Positions 16,266-23,803 of a DNA stretch of 23,887 nucleotides are shown here, piece after piece (the first letter of the stretch is position 1; every line of letters begins with the position of its first letter). Location: positions 1-23,887 of the forward strand of contig DATAOT010000166.1 in assembly GCA_036265615.1 (NCBI GenBank). The letters are read 5' to 3'. The DNA is from DATAFF01 sp036265615. GTDB taxonomy: Bacteria > Pseudomonadota > Alphaproteobacteria > Rhizobiales > Aestuariivirgaceae. The position numbers were made by a program, and so were the translations under genes. The notes beneath the pieces were generated by a model. That model had not been told where the DNA came from. It was given only the letters and a program-made list of their open reading frames with translations, and made no database searches.

Positions 16266-17659
16266 TAGCCCTGCGGCCTCGGCCAGGGCATGGTGAACTG
16301 GTCGCCGCGCCGCACGAACCGGTAGCGCCAGAAGTGGAACCACAGCGAGACCAGGATGAAGTAGCACATCATGGCGATGAGCTGGGTGCCGTAACCGAGG
16401 AAGATGGCCACATAGGTCGCGGCGCAGAGAATCATCAGCACGAGCGCCGGCATGGGATGAAACGGGTGGACATAGCCGCGCTTGATCGATTTGAGCGGCC
16501 ATTTGTTGCGGAACATGATCATGTTGAAGGACATGAAGGTGTATCCGAGCAGGCCGGAGAGGATCGAGAAGGTGATCACCTGGTCGAGCGGGGCGCCGAG
16601 CGCGAAGACGAGCGCGATCGGCACCAGGAAGACGATCGAGCGATAGGGCGTGCGATAGACCGGGTGCACCGCTCCGAACCAGGTCGGCAAATAGCGGTCA
16701 CGGCCCATCGAGAACCACGCCCGCGAAGCATCGTTGATGCAGCCATTGGCCGAGGCGAGAGTGGAGAAGATCGTACCGATGAACAGCAGGATCATGAGCC
16801 AGAGGCTGCCGGTCACCCGAGTGGCGTCGAAGAGCGGCGTCCCGGCCTGTCCGAGATATTCCCAGGGAATGAGGCCCGAGCAGACATACCAAGTCAGGGT
16901 GGCGGCGATCACCAGCGTGATGATGCCGGCCATCGTGCCATAGGGGAGGGCGCGCGGGGGCGAGCGCACTTCCTCCGCCGCCTGGGTCGTGCCCTCGATG
17001 CCGAGATAATACCAGAGGCCGAAATGCAGGGCCGCGAGCACGCCGACCCAGCCATAGGGCAGGGGTTCGGTGGTGATGGCGCTGAAATCGAGCGGGATGG
17101 CCGAGACCCCGGCCTCGACCGCGAAGAACAGGATGAGGATGGCGATGAAGGCCACTGCGGTGATGACGAAGCTGAAGTTCAGCGTGACCAGGACGCCGCG
17201 ATAGTTGAGCCAGGCGAGGAACATCACCGTCAGGATGATGAAGGGCTTCTGGTTTAGCCCCGTATGACCCTGCATCTGCGCCACCGTATCGAGCAGATAG
17301 CCGATGGTGATGGCATTGCCGGCCTCGAGCATCGTATAGGCGAGGACGAGAAACAGGCCGACATTGAAGGCCATGAGCGGTCCGACGATGTGCTTGGCCT
17401 GAGCATATTGGCCACCGGCCGCCGCGACCGTCGAGGTCACCTCCGAGTCGATCATGGCGACGCTCGTGTAAAGCAGGCCGGCCACCCAGCAGGCGACCAG
17501 GCCGGCGATCATGCCGCCTTTGCCGACCGAGAAGTTCCAGCCCATATATTCGCCGACGAGCACGATGCCGACGCCAAGCGCCCAGACATGGACGGGCCCA
17601 AGCACCCTGAGCAGGCTCAGGCGTTTGTCGGCGGCGGCGGTGCCGGTGGCAGTCGACAT
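16262..17659 (-). CDS. APC-superfamily amino acid/amine permease, ethanolamine permease-like
   Basis: 465 residues with about 12 membrane helices. The N-terminal GVGIVLVGEYMGWNFSVGKGG replaces the usual APC GxGIG...G motif and is typical of the ethanolamine (EAT) permease branch. The middle segment YYLGIEGTTQAAEEVRSPPRALP carries the conserved APC acidic cluster. It probably imports an amine or amino acid with a proton. The start is set by GAGGGG about 7 bases upstream of ATG 17659. It lies 10 bp after a 55-residue membrane protein gene and overlaps the next gene. No ethanolamine ammonia-lyase genes are nearby, so ethanolamine itself is only a guess. Confidence 0.85.
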   Translation of the reverse strand: MSTATGTAAADKRLSLLRVLGPVHVWALGVGIVLVGEYMGWNFSVGKGGMIAGLVACWVAGLLYTSVAMIDSEVTSTVAAAGGQYAQAKHIVGPLMAFNVGLFLVLAYTMLEAGNAITIGYLLDTVAQMQGHTGLNQKPFIILTVMFLAWLNYRGVLVTLNFSFVITAVAFIAILILFFAVEAGVSAIPLDFSAITTEPLPYGWVGVLAALHFGLWYYLGIEGTTQAAEEVRSPPRALPYGTMAGIITLVIAATLTWYVCSGLIPWEYLGQAGTPLFDATRVTGSLWLMILLFIGTIFSTLASANGCINDASRAWFSMGRDRYLPTWFGAVHPVYRTPYRSIVFLVPIALVFALGAPLDQVITFSILSGLLGYTFMSFNMIMFRNKWPLKSIKRGYVHPFHPMPALVLMILCAATYVAIFLGYGTQLIAMMCYFILVSLWFHFWRYRFVRRGDQFTMPWPRPQGY

Positions 17660-17669
17660 GTTCAGCCCC

Positions 17670-17837
17670 TCAGATTTCGTGACGTTCCTGGGTCAGCTCG
17701 ATCTCGCCCTCGCGCGAGGAGGTGAGCAGCTCGTTGTCATAGGTCGTGTCGACCCGGTAGAGGTCGTAGACCATATGCAGCGCGAACACCGCCGACAGAG
17801 CCCAGGCGAGATATTCGAGGACGTTCCACAGATCCAT
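17670..17837 (-). CDS. 55-residue single-pass membrane protein
   Basis: ATG at 17837 has a strong GGGAGAAA 5 bases upstream and codes 55 residues. The N-terminal helix (NVLEYLAWALSAVFALHMVY) is followed by a short charged tail with DNELLTSSREGEIELTQERH. It has one membrane segment, and the acidic tail probably faces the cytoplasm. The gap to the 127-residue gene upstream is 12 bp and to the permease downstream 10 bp, so it is firmly part of the operon. It is below most ORF cut-offs and easily missed. Family not recognised; a small permease subunit or stabiliser is a reasonable guess. Confidence 0.75.
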   Translation of the reverse strand: MDLWNVLEYLAWALSAVFALHMVYDLYRVDTTYDNELLTSSREGEIELTQERHEI

Positions 17838-17849
17838 TGCGATTTCTCC

Positions 17850-18233
17850 CTAGCGCCTGCCGGCGCCGAAGCGTTCGGCGATGACCTCGCGATATTCGCG
17901 GTCCGAGAGCCGGACCACCAGGACGAAGAAGCCGATGACCAACACCGTCATGGTGATCAGCGCCGCCCAGCTGAAGTCGTAGTTGAAGCGGGCAGTGACG
18001 ATGTCGTTTGCGGCTGCCGGATCAGTGATGCCGAGAGCGGCCCATTGCTGCTGCTCGACGGCGTTCTGGCCAAGCTTCTCCCAGGTCGGGTTGGGGATCG
18101 GGTTGGGAGTCTTGGTGGCGCCGGCAAGCCCGAGATAGAGCGGTACGAAGAGCGATCCGACGGTCAGAACGAGCAGCACGAAGACATCGATGATCTGGCC
18201 CAGCAGACTCTGTTCGGGCGGACGATAGGCCAT
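17850..18233 (-). CDS. 127-residue membrane protein with two helices, unknown function
   Basis: Two hydrophobic segments: FVLLVLTVGSLFVPLYLGLA near residues 18-37 and ALITMTVLVIGFFVLVV near 91-107. Between them lies a loop of about 50 residues rich in Pro, Asn and Gln (TPNPIPNPTWEKLG), most likely periplasmic. The C-terminus is charged (SDREYREVIAERFG). AGGAGC precedes ATG 18233, and the stop TAG of the upstream gene runs into that ribosome site. It is the second gene of the permease operon. I do not recognise the family. The loop size and two-helix shape would suit an accessory subunit of the downstream permease, which is inference from context only. Confidence 0.75.
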   Translation of the reverse strand: MAYRPPEQSLLGQIIDVFVLLVLTVGSLFVPLYLGLAGATKTPNPIPNPTWEKLGQNAVEQQQWAALGITDPAAANDIVTARFNYDFSWAALITMTVLVIGFFVLVVRLSDREYREVIAERFGAGRR

Positions 18234-18242
18234 GAGGTGCTC

Positions 18243-18563
18243 CTAGATCCGGCGCTGGCGCCGCATTTCGTCGAGATGCTTGAGGTCGAGGCCGTAAATG
18301 AAGTCGCGGTCATCGGCGTAGTGGCGCAGCATCGCCAGAATCGAGGCGGTGTTGAAAATCAGCACCAGGCCGCCGGAGATCAGGAGGATGATGCGAAGCT
18401 CCGGAACGGTCACGAGCGACCAGACGCTGCCGAGGACGAACAGAACGGTAATCCACAGCGCCGCGACGAAGACGAGTGCACCGACGCGGTCGCGCTTGTG
18501 CATCCGATCGATCCGCGCATCCAGATCGCGGACGTCGCTTTGCATATTCTCGGTTGTAGCCAT
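18243..18563 (-). CDS. 106-residue membrane protein with N-terminal helical region, first gene of permease operon
   Basis: A soluble N-terminal helix (SDVRDLDARIDRMHKRDR) is followed by two membrane segments (VGALVFVAALWITVLFVLGSVW and LRIILLISGGLVLIFNTASILAML) and a charged tail (RDFIYGLDLKHLDEMRRQ). The N-terminal heptad pattern could form a coiled coil. The start at 18563 is decided by GGGAGGGG 3 bases upstream; an open frame 57 bases longer reads through the operator-like palindrome and lacks a ribosome site. The next gene begins 9 bases after its stop. Family not recognised. Confidence 0.75.
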   Translation of the reverse strand: MATTENMQSDVRDLDARIDRMHKRDRVGALVFVAALWITVLFVLGSVWSLVTVPELRIILLISGGLVLIFNTASILAMLRHYADDRDFIYGLDLKHLDEMRRQRRI

Positions 18564-18605
18564 TGCCCCTCCCTGCTCCCGCGCGCGAATCAAGGCACGA
18601 AAAAA

Positions 18606-18620
18606 TTGCCTGTGTGGCAA
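18606..18620. promoter_or_regulatory. Palindrome TTGCC-N5-GGCAA, possible operator
   Basis: TTGCCTGTGTGGCAA is a perfect inverted repeat with 5-bp arms, located between the predicted promoter of the permease operon and its first start codon. On the minus strand it is followed by TTTTTT, but a 5-bp stem is too short for an intrinsic terminator. A repressor site is more likely. Confidence 0.35.
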
Positions 18621-18638
18621 AAGGTTTTCACGCCATGA

Positions 18639-18667
18639 ATGTCAGGACAGTTTTGTGACCATGTCAA
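18639..18667 (-). promoter_or_regulatory. Predicted sigma-70 promoter of the small-membrane-protein/permease operon
   Basis: On the minus strand, TTGACA (18662-18667) is a perfect -35 and is followed after 17 bases by TGACAT (18639-18644), a 3-of-6 match to the -10 element. Transcription would begin near 18632 and run about 70 bases to the ATG at 18563, passing the TTGCC-N5-GGCAA palindrome. Spacing is ideal but the -10 is weak. Confidence 0.4.
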
Positions 18668-18756
18668 CCATTTTGCGTTTTGGGCCGCAGGCATCGGTTG
18701 ACGGCAGGTCGGACGGCATGACTTGCTCTACACTCATCATGCTCTAAAGTTTGCCA

Positions 18757-19908
18757 ATGCCGCCACATCCATTCGCTCTCGCTGCTCTCCTTCTTCTATT
18801 CGTCGGATCGACTCCCGCCTTGGCCGGGACCCGCATCATCGACCCATCCACCGCCATTATGGTCACGCCGTTTCACGAGGCGCATGCAGTGCGCGGCGAC
18901 GATGGCCGCGACCATGTCGAATATGATCTTCTCATCACCAACGTGTTCGACGGGCCGGTGACGGTGAGTTCGATCGAGATCACCAATGAAGCAGGCAAGG
19001 TGGTCGGCCATCTGGATGGCAGCGAGCTCGCGGCGGCGACGCAAATGCTGCTCGAGGGCAAGGTCAAGGCAATCCCGCCGTCAGCTTCGGTCGCGATCGA
19101 GATCGATCTCGTTCTTTCGCCCGGACCGCTGCCCACCCGCCTGTCGCATCGCCTGGCTTACGACTTCGCGCCGGCCGATCCCCATGCCAGCATGATCGGT
19201 AGCCGGGAGGTGGTCGGCCCCGAGGTGGCGATTGCGCCATCCGCGCCCGTGACTCTCGTCCCGCCGCTGAGCGGCCCCGGCTGGGCGGCAATGAACGGCT
19301 GCTGTGTTCCCAATGTCCATCGCGATGTGCGGATCGCCGCCGGCACGCGTATCGCCACGCCGGAAACCTTTGCCATCGATTGGATCCAGCTGAAAGGCGA
19401 CCGGTTCTTCGAGGGCGATGGCAAGCAGAACAAGCAGTACCCTTATTTCGGCTCCGACGTGCGGGCCGTCGCGGACGGCGAGATCGTCGGCTTGCACGAC
19501 GGCATGGCCGAGAGCGTGCCCTTGCAGCCGCCGACCACCGTGCATGCGCCGGACGATTATGGCGGCAATTTCGTGATTCTCCGCATCCGCCCCGACGTCT
19601 ATGCCATCTATGCCCATCTCCAGCCCGGCAAGATGAGGGTCAAGCTCGGGGACAAGGTCAAGGCCGGGGCGCCGATCGGCAAGCTCGGCAACAGCGGCAA
19701 CTCGACCGCGCCGCATCTGCATTTCGCCCTGCTCGACCGCCCCAACCTGCTCACCGCCAACAGCCTTCCCTTCGTGCTCGACGATTATGAGCTCACCGGC
19801 AAGGTCGATGCGACGAAGAGCGACGATGACAGGCTCGAGGTGATGCCGGCCTCCGGCAAGATCAAAGGCGCCTATCCTCTGGTCTTCGGCATCGCCACCT
19901 TCCGCTGA
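18757..19908 (+). CDS. Secreted M23-family metallopeptidase
   Basis: 383 residues with a signal peptide (HPFALAALLLLFVGSTPALA). Residues about 27-165 form an N-terminal beta-rich domain. The C-terminal zinc peptidase domain shows His188 (NVHRD), Asp208 (FAIDW), His287 (IYAHLQPG) and HLH at 320-322 in GNSGNSTAPHLHF. It belongs to the M23 variant with a FAIDW aspartate, expected to cut peptidoglycan peptides or another peptide in the periplasm. Two adjacent cysteines (GCC, 181-183) precede the site. ATG 18757 has only a weak ribosome site (TAAAG); a TTG two codons earlier is possible. It is divergent from the permease operon and 9 bp before the PolX gene, so it is the probable first gene of a three-gene operon. 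Confidence 0.9.
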   Translation: MPPHPFALAALLLLFVGSTPALAGTRIIDPSTAIMVTPFHEAHAVRGDDGRDHVEYDLLITNVFDGPVTVSSIEITNEAGKVVGHLDGSELAAATQMLLEGKVKAIPPSASVAIEIDLVLSPGPLPTRLSHRLAYDFAPADPHASMIGSREVVGPEVAIAPSAPVTLVPPLSGPGWAAMNGCCVPNVHRDVRIAAGTRIATPETFAIDWIQLKGDRFFEGDGKQNKQYPYFGSDVRAVADGEIVGLHDGMAESVPLQPPTTVHAPDDYGGNFVILRIRPDVYAIYAHLQPGKMRVKLGDKVKAGAPIGKLGNSGNSTAPHLHFALLDRPNLLTANSLPFVLDDYELTGKVDATKSDDDRLEVMPASGKIKGAYPLVFGIATFR

Positions 19909-19917
19909 GCGCAGGTC

Positions 19918-21600
19918 GTGGAATCGCCGCACACCAGCCAGGCCATCGCCAAGCTCCTGCGCGAATATGCAGAGCGCACGGCCCTCAGCGGCGGCAATCC
20001 CTATCGCAGCAAGGCCTATGCACGGGCTGCCGACAGCCTGGCGACGCTTGCCGTGCCGCTCGATCAGCTTGTTGCCGAAGGCCGCTTGCGCGAGATTTCA
20101 GGCGTTGGCGAGGCGATTGCCGAGATCATCGCCACGCTCCATCGCACGGGTACGCATCCCGGCCTCGAACGATTGCGCAAGGAGGTGCCGGCCGGCGTCC
20201 TCGAAATGCTTGCTGTGCCGGGCTTGCGGCCGGAGCAGGCGCTGAGCATCCATCGCAAGCTCGGGATCAGCTCGCTTGCCGAGCTCGAGGCAGCGGCACG
20301 CGAGGACCGCATCAAGGACGAAAAGGGCCTCGGTGCGGCCCTCCAGGCCCGTATCCTCGAGGCCATCGCCCAGGGCGGGGCGGGCAAGGGTCACCGCCAC
20401 ATCGACCGTGCCGCTCTTCTGCTCGACAATGCTGCGAGAAGCCTCCGTGCCGCGCATCCGGAGCTGCAGCGCGTCACTTTTGCAGGCGATTTCCGGCGCG
20501 GGTGCGAGCTCGTCGGTGACCTTGCGCTCGTTGCCGAGGCGCCGGCCCTGAAGCGGGGTCCGACCACGATCGCGTCCGGCAGCGAGCTCTCCGTGCACCT
20601 GACCGATCGGCGCCATCATGGCATCACGCTCCTGCTCGCCACCGGGTCTGCGCGTCATATCGAAGCTCTGCGGACGCTGGCCCGCAGTCAAGGCCTGACA
20701 CTCGACAGCGACGGGCTGCGGCAAGGCCGCAGGCTGATCGCCGCGGCGAGCGAGGAGTCGATCTATCAGCGGTTGGGGTTGCCGTTCATCGCGCCGGAAC
20801 TGCGCGAGGGAGGCGACGAGATCGAGCGCGCCCTCGCGGGTGCGCTGCCGCGTCTCGTCACCGATGACGATCTGCGCGGCATCCTGCATGCCCATACAGA
20901 TCAGTCGGACGGGACCGCATCGCTCGAAAGCATGGCCGAAGCGACACGCAAGCGCGGCTATGAATATTTCGGGGTCGCCGATCATTCGCGTTCGGCAGGC
21001 TATGCCGGCGGGCTGTCGGTCGAGGAGATTGACGAGCAGCACCGAGCCATCGACCGGCTCAACAAGCAGTATGGCAAGGGCTTCCGCATCCTCAAGGGAA
21101 TCGAATCCGACATCCTCGCCGACGGCTCGCTCGACTATGAGGATGAAGTGCTCAACCGCTTCGATTTCGTGGTCGCAAGCGTCCATAGCAATTTCAGGCT
21201 CGACTCCAAGGCCCAGACCGCCCGCATCATCCGGGCAGTCAGCAATCCGTTCACCACCATTCTCGGCCATATGACCGGGCGCCAATTGCTGCGCCGTCCG
21301 GGCTACAAGGTGGACATCGAGAGGGTGCTTGCGGCCTGTGCCGAGCATCAGGTGGCAGTGGAGATCAATGCCAATCCGTGGCGGCTCGACCTCGACTGGC
21401 GCTGGCACCAGCGGGCTCTCGAGCTTGGCTGCATGCTCAGCATCAATCCCGACGCCCATTCGACGAGCGAGCTCGACCTGACCCATTGGGGTGTCGAGAT
21501 GGCGCGCAAGGGCGGGGTTTCGGCCGATCGCGTCCTGAACTGCCGGAACCTTGTGCAGCTCACGCGTTATCTGCGCAAGCGTCGGTCAACGAGCAGATGA
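19918..21600 (+). CDS. polX: PolX-like protein: worn DNA polymerase X domain plus PHP phosphoesterase domain
   Basis: 560 residues with the full PolX layout: an 8-kDa-like helical domain (GGNPYRSKAYARAADSL, 25-41), helix-hairpin-helix (EISGVGEAIAEII, 59-71), a Pol beta-like palm (186-260) and a C-terminal PHP domain (320-540). PHP metal residues look complete: HAH at 324-326, DH at 356-357, Glu396, His423, His451 and DAH at 512-514. The palm looks damaged: GSxRRG is GDFRRG, GDxD is GDLA (Asp201 kept, Ala203 in place of the second Asp), and the third Asp appears as Ser225. It probably acts as a 3'-5' exonuclease or phosphatase and not as a polymerase (inference). GTG start at 19918 with AGG close upstream. 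Confidence 0.88.
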   Translation: MESPHTSQAIAKLLREYAERTALSGGNPYRSKAYARAADSLATLAVPLDQLVAEGRLREISGVGEAIAEIIATLHRTGTHPGLERLRKEVPAGVLEMLAVPGLRPEQALSIHRKLGISSLAELEAAAREDRIKDEKGLGAALQARILEAIAQGGAGKGHRHIDRAALLLDNAARSLRAAHPELQRVTFAGDFRRGCELVGDLALVAEAPALKRGPTTIASGSELSVHLTDRRHHGITLLLATGSARHIEALRTLARSQGLTLDSDGLRQGRRLIAAASEESIYQRLGLPFIAPELREGGDEIERALAGALPRLVTDDDLRGILHAHTDQSDGTASLESMAEATRKRGYEYFGVADHSRSAGYAGGLSVEEIDEQHRAIDRLNKQYGKGFRILKGIESDILADGSLDYEDEVLNRFDFVVASVHSNFRLDSKAQTARIIRAVSNPFTTILGHMTGRQLLRRPGYKVDIERVLAACAEHQVAVEINANPWRLDLDWRWHQRALELGCMLSINPDAHSTSELDLTHWGVEMARKGGVSADRVLNCRNLVQLTRYLRKRRSTSR

Positions 21601-21611
21601 GGTATCGGAAA

Positions 21612-22211
21612 ATGCCGATCACGGAAAAGTTGAAGGAGATCGCAGAGAAGGCGACCGGCTGGTCGCGGCCATCTAAGGACGAGCTCGAGACGCTCGTGCG
21701 GGAGCGCAAGGCCTTGAGCTTCCGCTTCAAGGATGACGGGGTCATTCCCAACCATCCGCAATGGCCGCTCATCGTCTATCGCGGCGCCGTCGCCCTGCCG
21801 GATGCGTTCGATCCGGCCGCGGTATTCGAGGCGCTGTTCGCCAGCAACGACTGGGGCCAGTCCTGGCGCAACGACATCTATGACTTCGTTCATTACCATT
21901 CGCAGATCCACGAGGTTCTCGGGGTCGCCCGCGGCGAGGCACAGGTTCAGTTCGGCGGGCTGAACGGACGCAAGCTCACGGTCAAGGCAGGGGATGTGGC
22001 GATCCTTCCGGCCGGCACCGGCCACCAGCGTCTGGCGGCGAGCGACGATTTTCTGGTCGTCGGCGCCTATCCGCCGTTCGGCACGTTCGATGTCTGCCGG
22101 ACCAGCGAGGATCATGAGCGGGCCATCATGACGATCCCGAAGGTCGGAAAGCCGCGCAAGGATCCGGTCTATGGCAGCAAGGGTCCGCTGCTGGGCCATT
22201 GGAAGACATGA
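21612..22211 (+). CDS. YjlB-like cupin protein
   Basis: 199 residues forming one cupin barrel. Motif 1 is HYHSQIHEVLG (94-104), giving His94, His96 and Glu101, and motif 2 is PAGTGHQ with His138. The N-terminal FKDDGVIPNHPQWPLIVYRGA matches the DDGxIPNxPxxPxxxYKG start of Bacillus YjlB proteins. The metal is probably Fe, Mn or Ni; activity is unknown. ATG 21612 has GAGG 9 bases upstream; an ATG at 21597 overlapping the PolX stop (ATGA) would add five residues and is equally possible. It ends the M23-PolX-cupin operon, with no obvious biochemical link among the three. Cytoplasmic, as no signal is seen. Confidence 0.85.
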   Translation: MPITEKLKEIAEKATGWSRPSKDELETLVRERKALSFRFKDDGVIPNHPQWPLIVYRGAVALPDAFDPAAVFEALFASNDWGQSWRNDIYDFVHYHSQIHEVLGVARGEAQVQFGGLNGRKLTVKAGDVAILPAGTGHQRLAASDDFLVVGAYPPFGTFDVCRTSEDHERAIMTIPKVGKPRKDPVYGSKGPLLGHWKT

Positions 22212-22345
22212 TCGATCGATGTCGCACGTGGAGCGACCAGCCAGATCATCGCTCTCAGGGCCCGCCGATCAGATCCTCCCGCTTCAACCGGCGACGGGGC
22301 CGCGATATCACCGTTCAGCTCATGGACAAATGCCAACCGCAAGGG

Positions 22346-22374
22346 TTGACCAAACAAGGCCCGGGAGGTATGAC
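22346..22374 (+). promoter_or_regulatory. Predicted sigma-70 promoter for tRNA-Gln
   Basis: TTGACC (22346-22351) and TATGAC (22369-22374) are 17 bases apart, matching the -35 and -10 consensus at 5 and 4 of 6 bases. They lie 80 bases before the tRNA in the only sizeable gap upstream of it. The distance is a little long for a tRNA leader. Confidence 0.35.
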
Positions 22375-22454
22375 CTGCCACCCATTTTGGCATCGGGCTC
22401 CGTGCGCAATTGGCATCAGAAAACCCAATCCGCCTGGATTTCAGAGGCTTGAAT

Positions 22455-22528
22455 TGGGGGATCGTCTAACGGTAGGACAGCGGACTCTGACTCCGCCAGT
22501 CTAGGTTCGAATCCTAGTCCCCCAGCCA
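22455..22528 (+). tRNA. tRNA-Gln (anticodon CUG)
   Basis: The full cloverleaf is visible. Acceptor TGGGGGA (22455-22461) pairs with TCCCCCA (22518-22524), discriminator G and encoded CCA follow. The anticodon arm is GCGGA-CTCTGAC-TCCGC with CTG in the loop, and the T arm TAGG-TTCGAAT-CCTA is standard. CUG reads CAG glutamine codons. All stems pair without mismatch in acceptor, anticodon and T arms. The sequence beyond the CCA is noticeably A+T-richer. Confidence 0.95.
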
Positions 22529-22654
22529 TTTGAAATCATTCGACATTTCTTGTTCTCATAACGCCTACGACTTTTTGGACGCGGTTTTTGAAAATTACTC
22601 GGTTTCCCCGCCCTGTTTGTTTTCTTTTCCAGCTTCCGGATCGCGCTCAATGCA

Positions 22655-23591
22655 ATGACAAACATTGCACGTAGGAACTTCGTCATCACAAATGCTGCCG
22701 CGATTACGGCATCGACATTCTCAATTTTGCTTGCCACTGGCCTCGCCAACATCGCGAGCGCGTCACCCCTCCACGATGCCGCCAAAGAAGGCGATCTCGC
22801 GAGAATTGAGCAACTCCTTGCTCAGGGTGCTGATATTAATGAGCGTGCCGGACCGGCAACGTCACTTCACATGGCAATCCAGCAAGGCCACGCTAAAGCC
22901 GCAGAACTTTTGATCAAGCGGGGCGCTGATGTCAATGCGACCTCGACGTGGGGCACACCTGTCTACCTTGCCGCTTCGGCGGGTCTAACTGACATCGTTC
23001 GTTTGTTGCTTGAACGCGGTGCCGACGCGAATGTCGGCAGGCAAGCGCAGACCCCACTCCATGTCACTGCACGAGTTGGCCGTACCGAGATTGTCCGACT
23101 GCTGCTCGATCATGGCGCCGATACCGGCGCCTTGACCGAACTTGATGAACCCCCCTTGCATCTTGCGATCGTCCAGGGTCACGCAGAAACCGCGGATTTG
23201 CTGAGGGAGCGGGGGACTATGGCCCCTAGAGTCGAGGAGATTGCGGGGTTGCTTGCGTCTGCCGATCCGGCTCGCGGCGAACTGCGCGCACTGCGTTGTA
23301 AAGGTTGCCACACCATGGATCAATCTGGCAAAGCGATGAAGGGCCCGCCACTTTGGGATATTGTCGGCCGACCCAAAGCAAGCAAGCTTTGGTGAATTCA
23401 AGTATTCGCCCGCGCTTAAGGCAGTCGGCGGAGAGTGGACCTATGAGGCGCTCAACAACTTCCTTGCACACCCGGCTTGGACTATTCCCGGAACAAGAAT
23501 GGTAATGAAGGGTATTCACAATCCACGCGACCGTGCCGATCTTATCAGCTTCCTTCGCACCCTGAGCAACAACCCATTAGCACTGCCTTAA
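22655..23591 (+). pseudogene. Frameshifted ankyrin-repeat / c-type cytochrome fusion
   Basis: The first frame (22655-23395, 246 residues) holds an N-terminal export signal with RRNF, four to five ankyrin repeats (for example LHDAAKEGDLARIEQLLAQG and TPLHVTARVGRTEIVRLLLD) and a cytochrome c site CKGCH (215-219) with GPPLWDIVGRP. It then stops early. The rest of the cytochrome domain continues in another frame to 23591, including EFKYSPAL, WTYEALNNFL, the axial-Met region GTRMVMKGI and DRADLISFLRTLS. GCAAGCAAGC at 23378-23387 carries one extra 4-bp unit; removing it gives GRPKASFGEFKYS and a 310-residue protein. The haem site lies before the break, the methionine ligand after it, so the product is probably inactive. 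A sequencing error is the main alternative. Confidence 0.8.
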
Positions 23592-23803
23592 GTGAGCATT
23601 TACCGCCGGCAGGAGGATCGTTCCATCGGTTAAAGGACGATGTCCGCGGTATCCTACCTAGTGCAGTCCCAGCAGAACCGCGGCCCAGCCTCCGAGCCGA
23701 CCAGAAACTACTTGTCCACCCTCTTGAATATGCCCCGCTCCCCTCGCTTCCCCAGATCAGATAGGATAGCCAAACGACTTCCTTACGCCGTCCCGAGGGG
23801 CTC

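Noticed and set aside
18601..18625. Intrinsic terminator from the TTGCC palindrome followed by a T-run on the minus strand
   Set aside because: The stem is only 5 bp and lies before the first gene of the operon; an operator fits better.
16145..18638. Long plus-strand open frames opposite the permease operon
   Set aside because: Acidic, histidine-rich shadows; the minus strand gives membrane proteins with good ribosome sites.
20098..21486. 462-residue minus-strand open frame opposite PolX
   Set aside because: No recognisable motif, while PolX and PHP motifs run through the plus strand.
22169..22504. Short open frames between the cupin gene and tRNA-Gln
   Set aside because: No ribosome sites or family patterns, and one runs into the tRNA.
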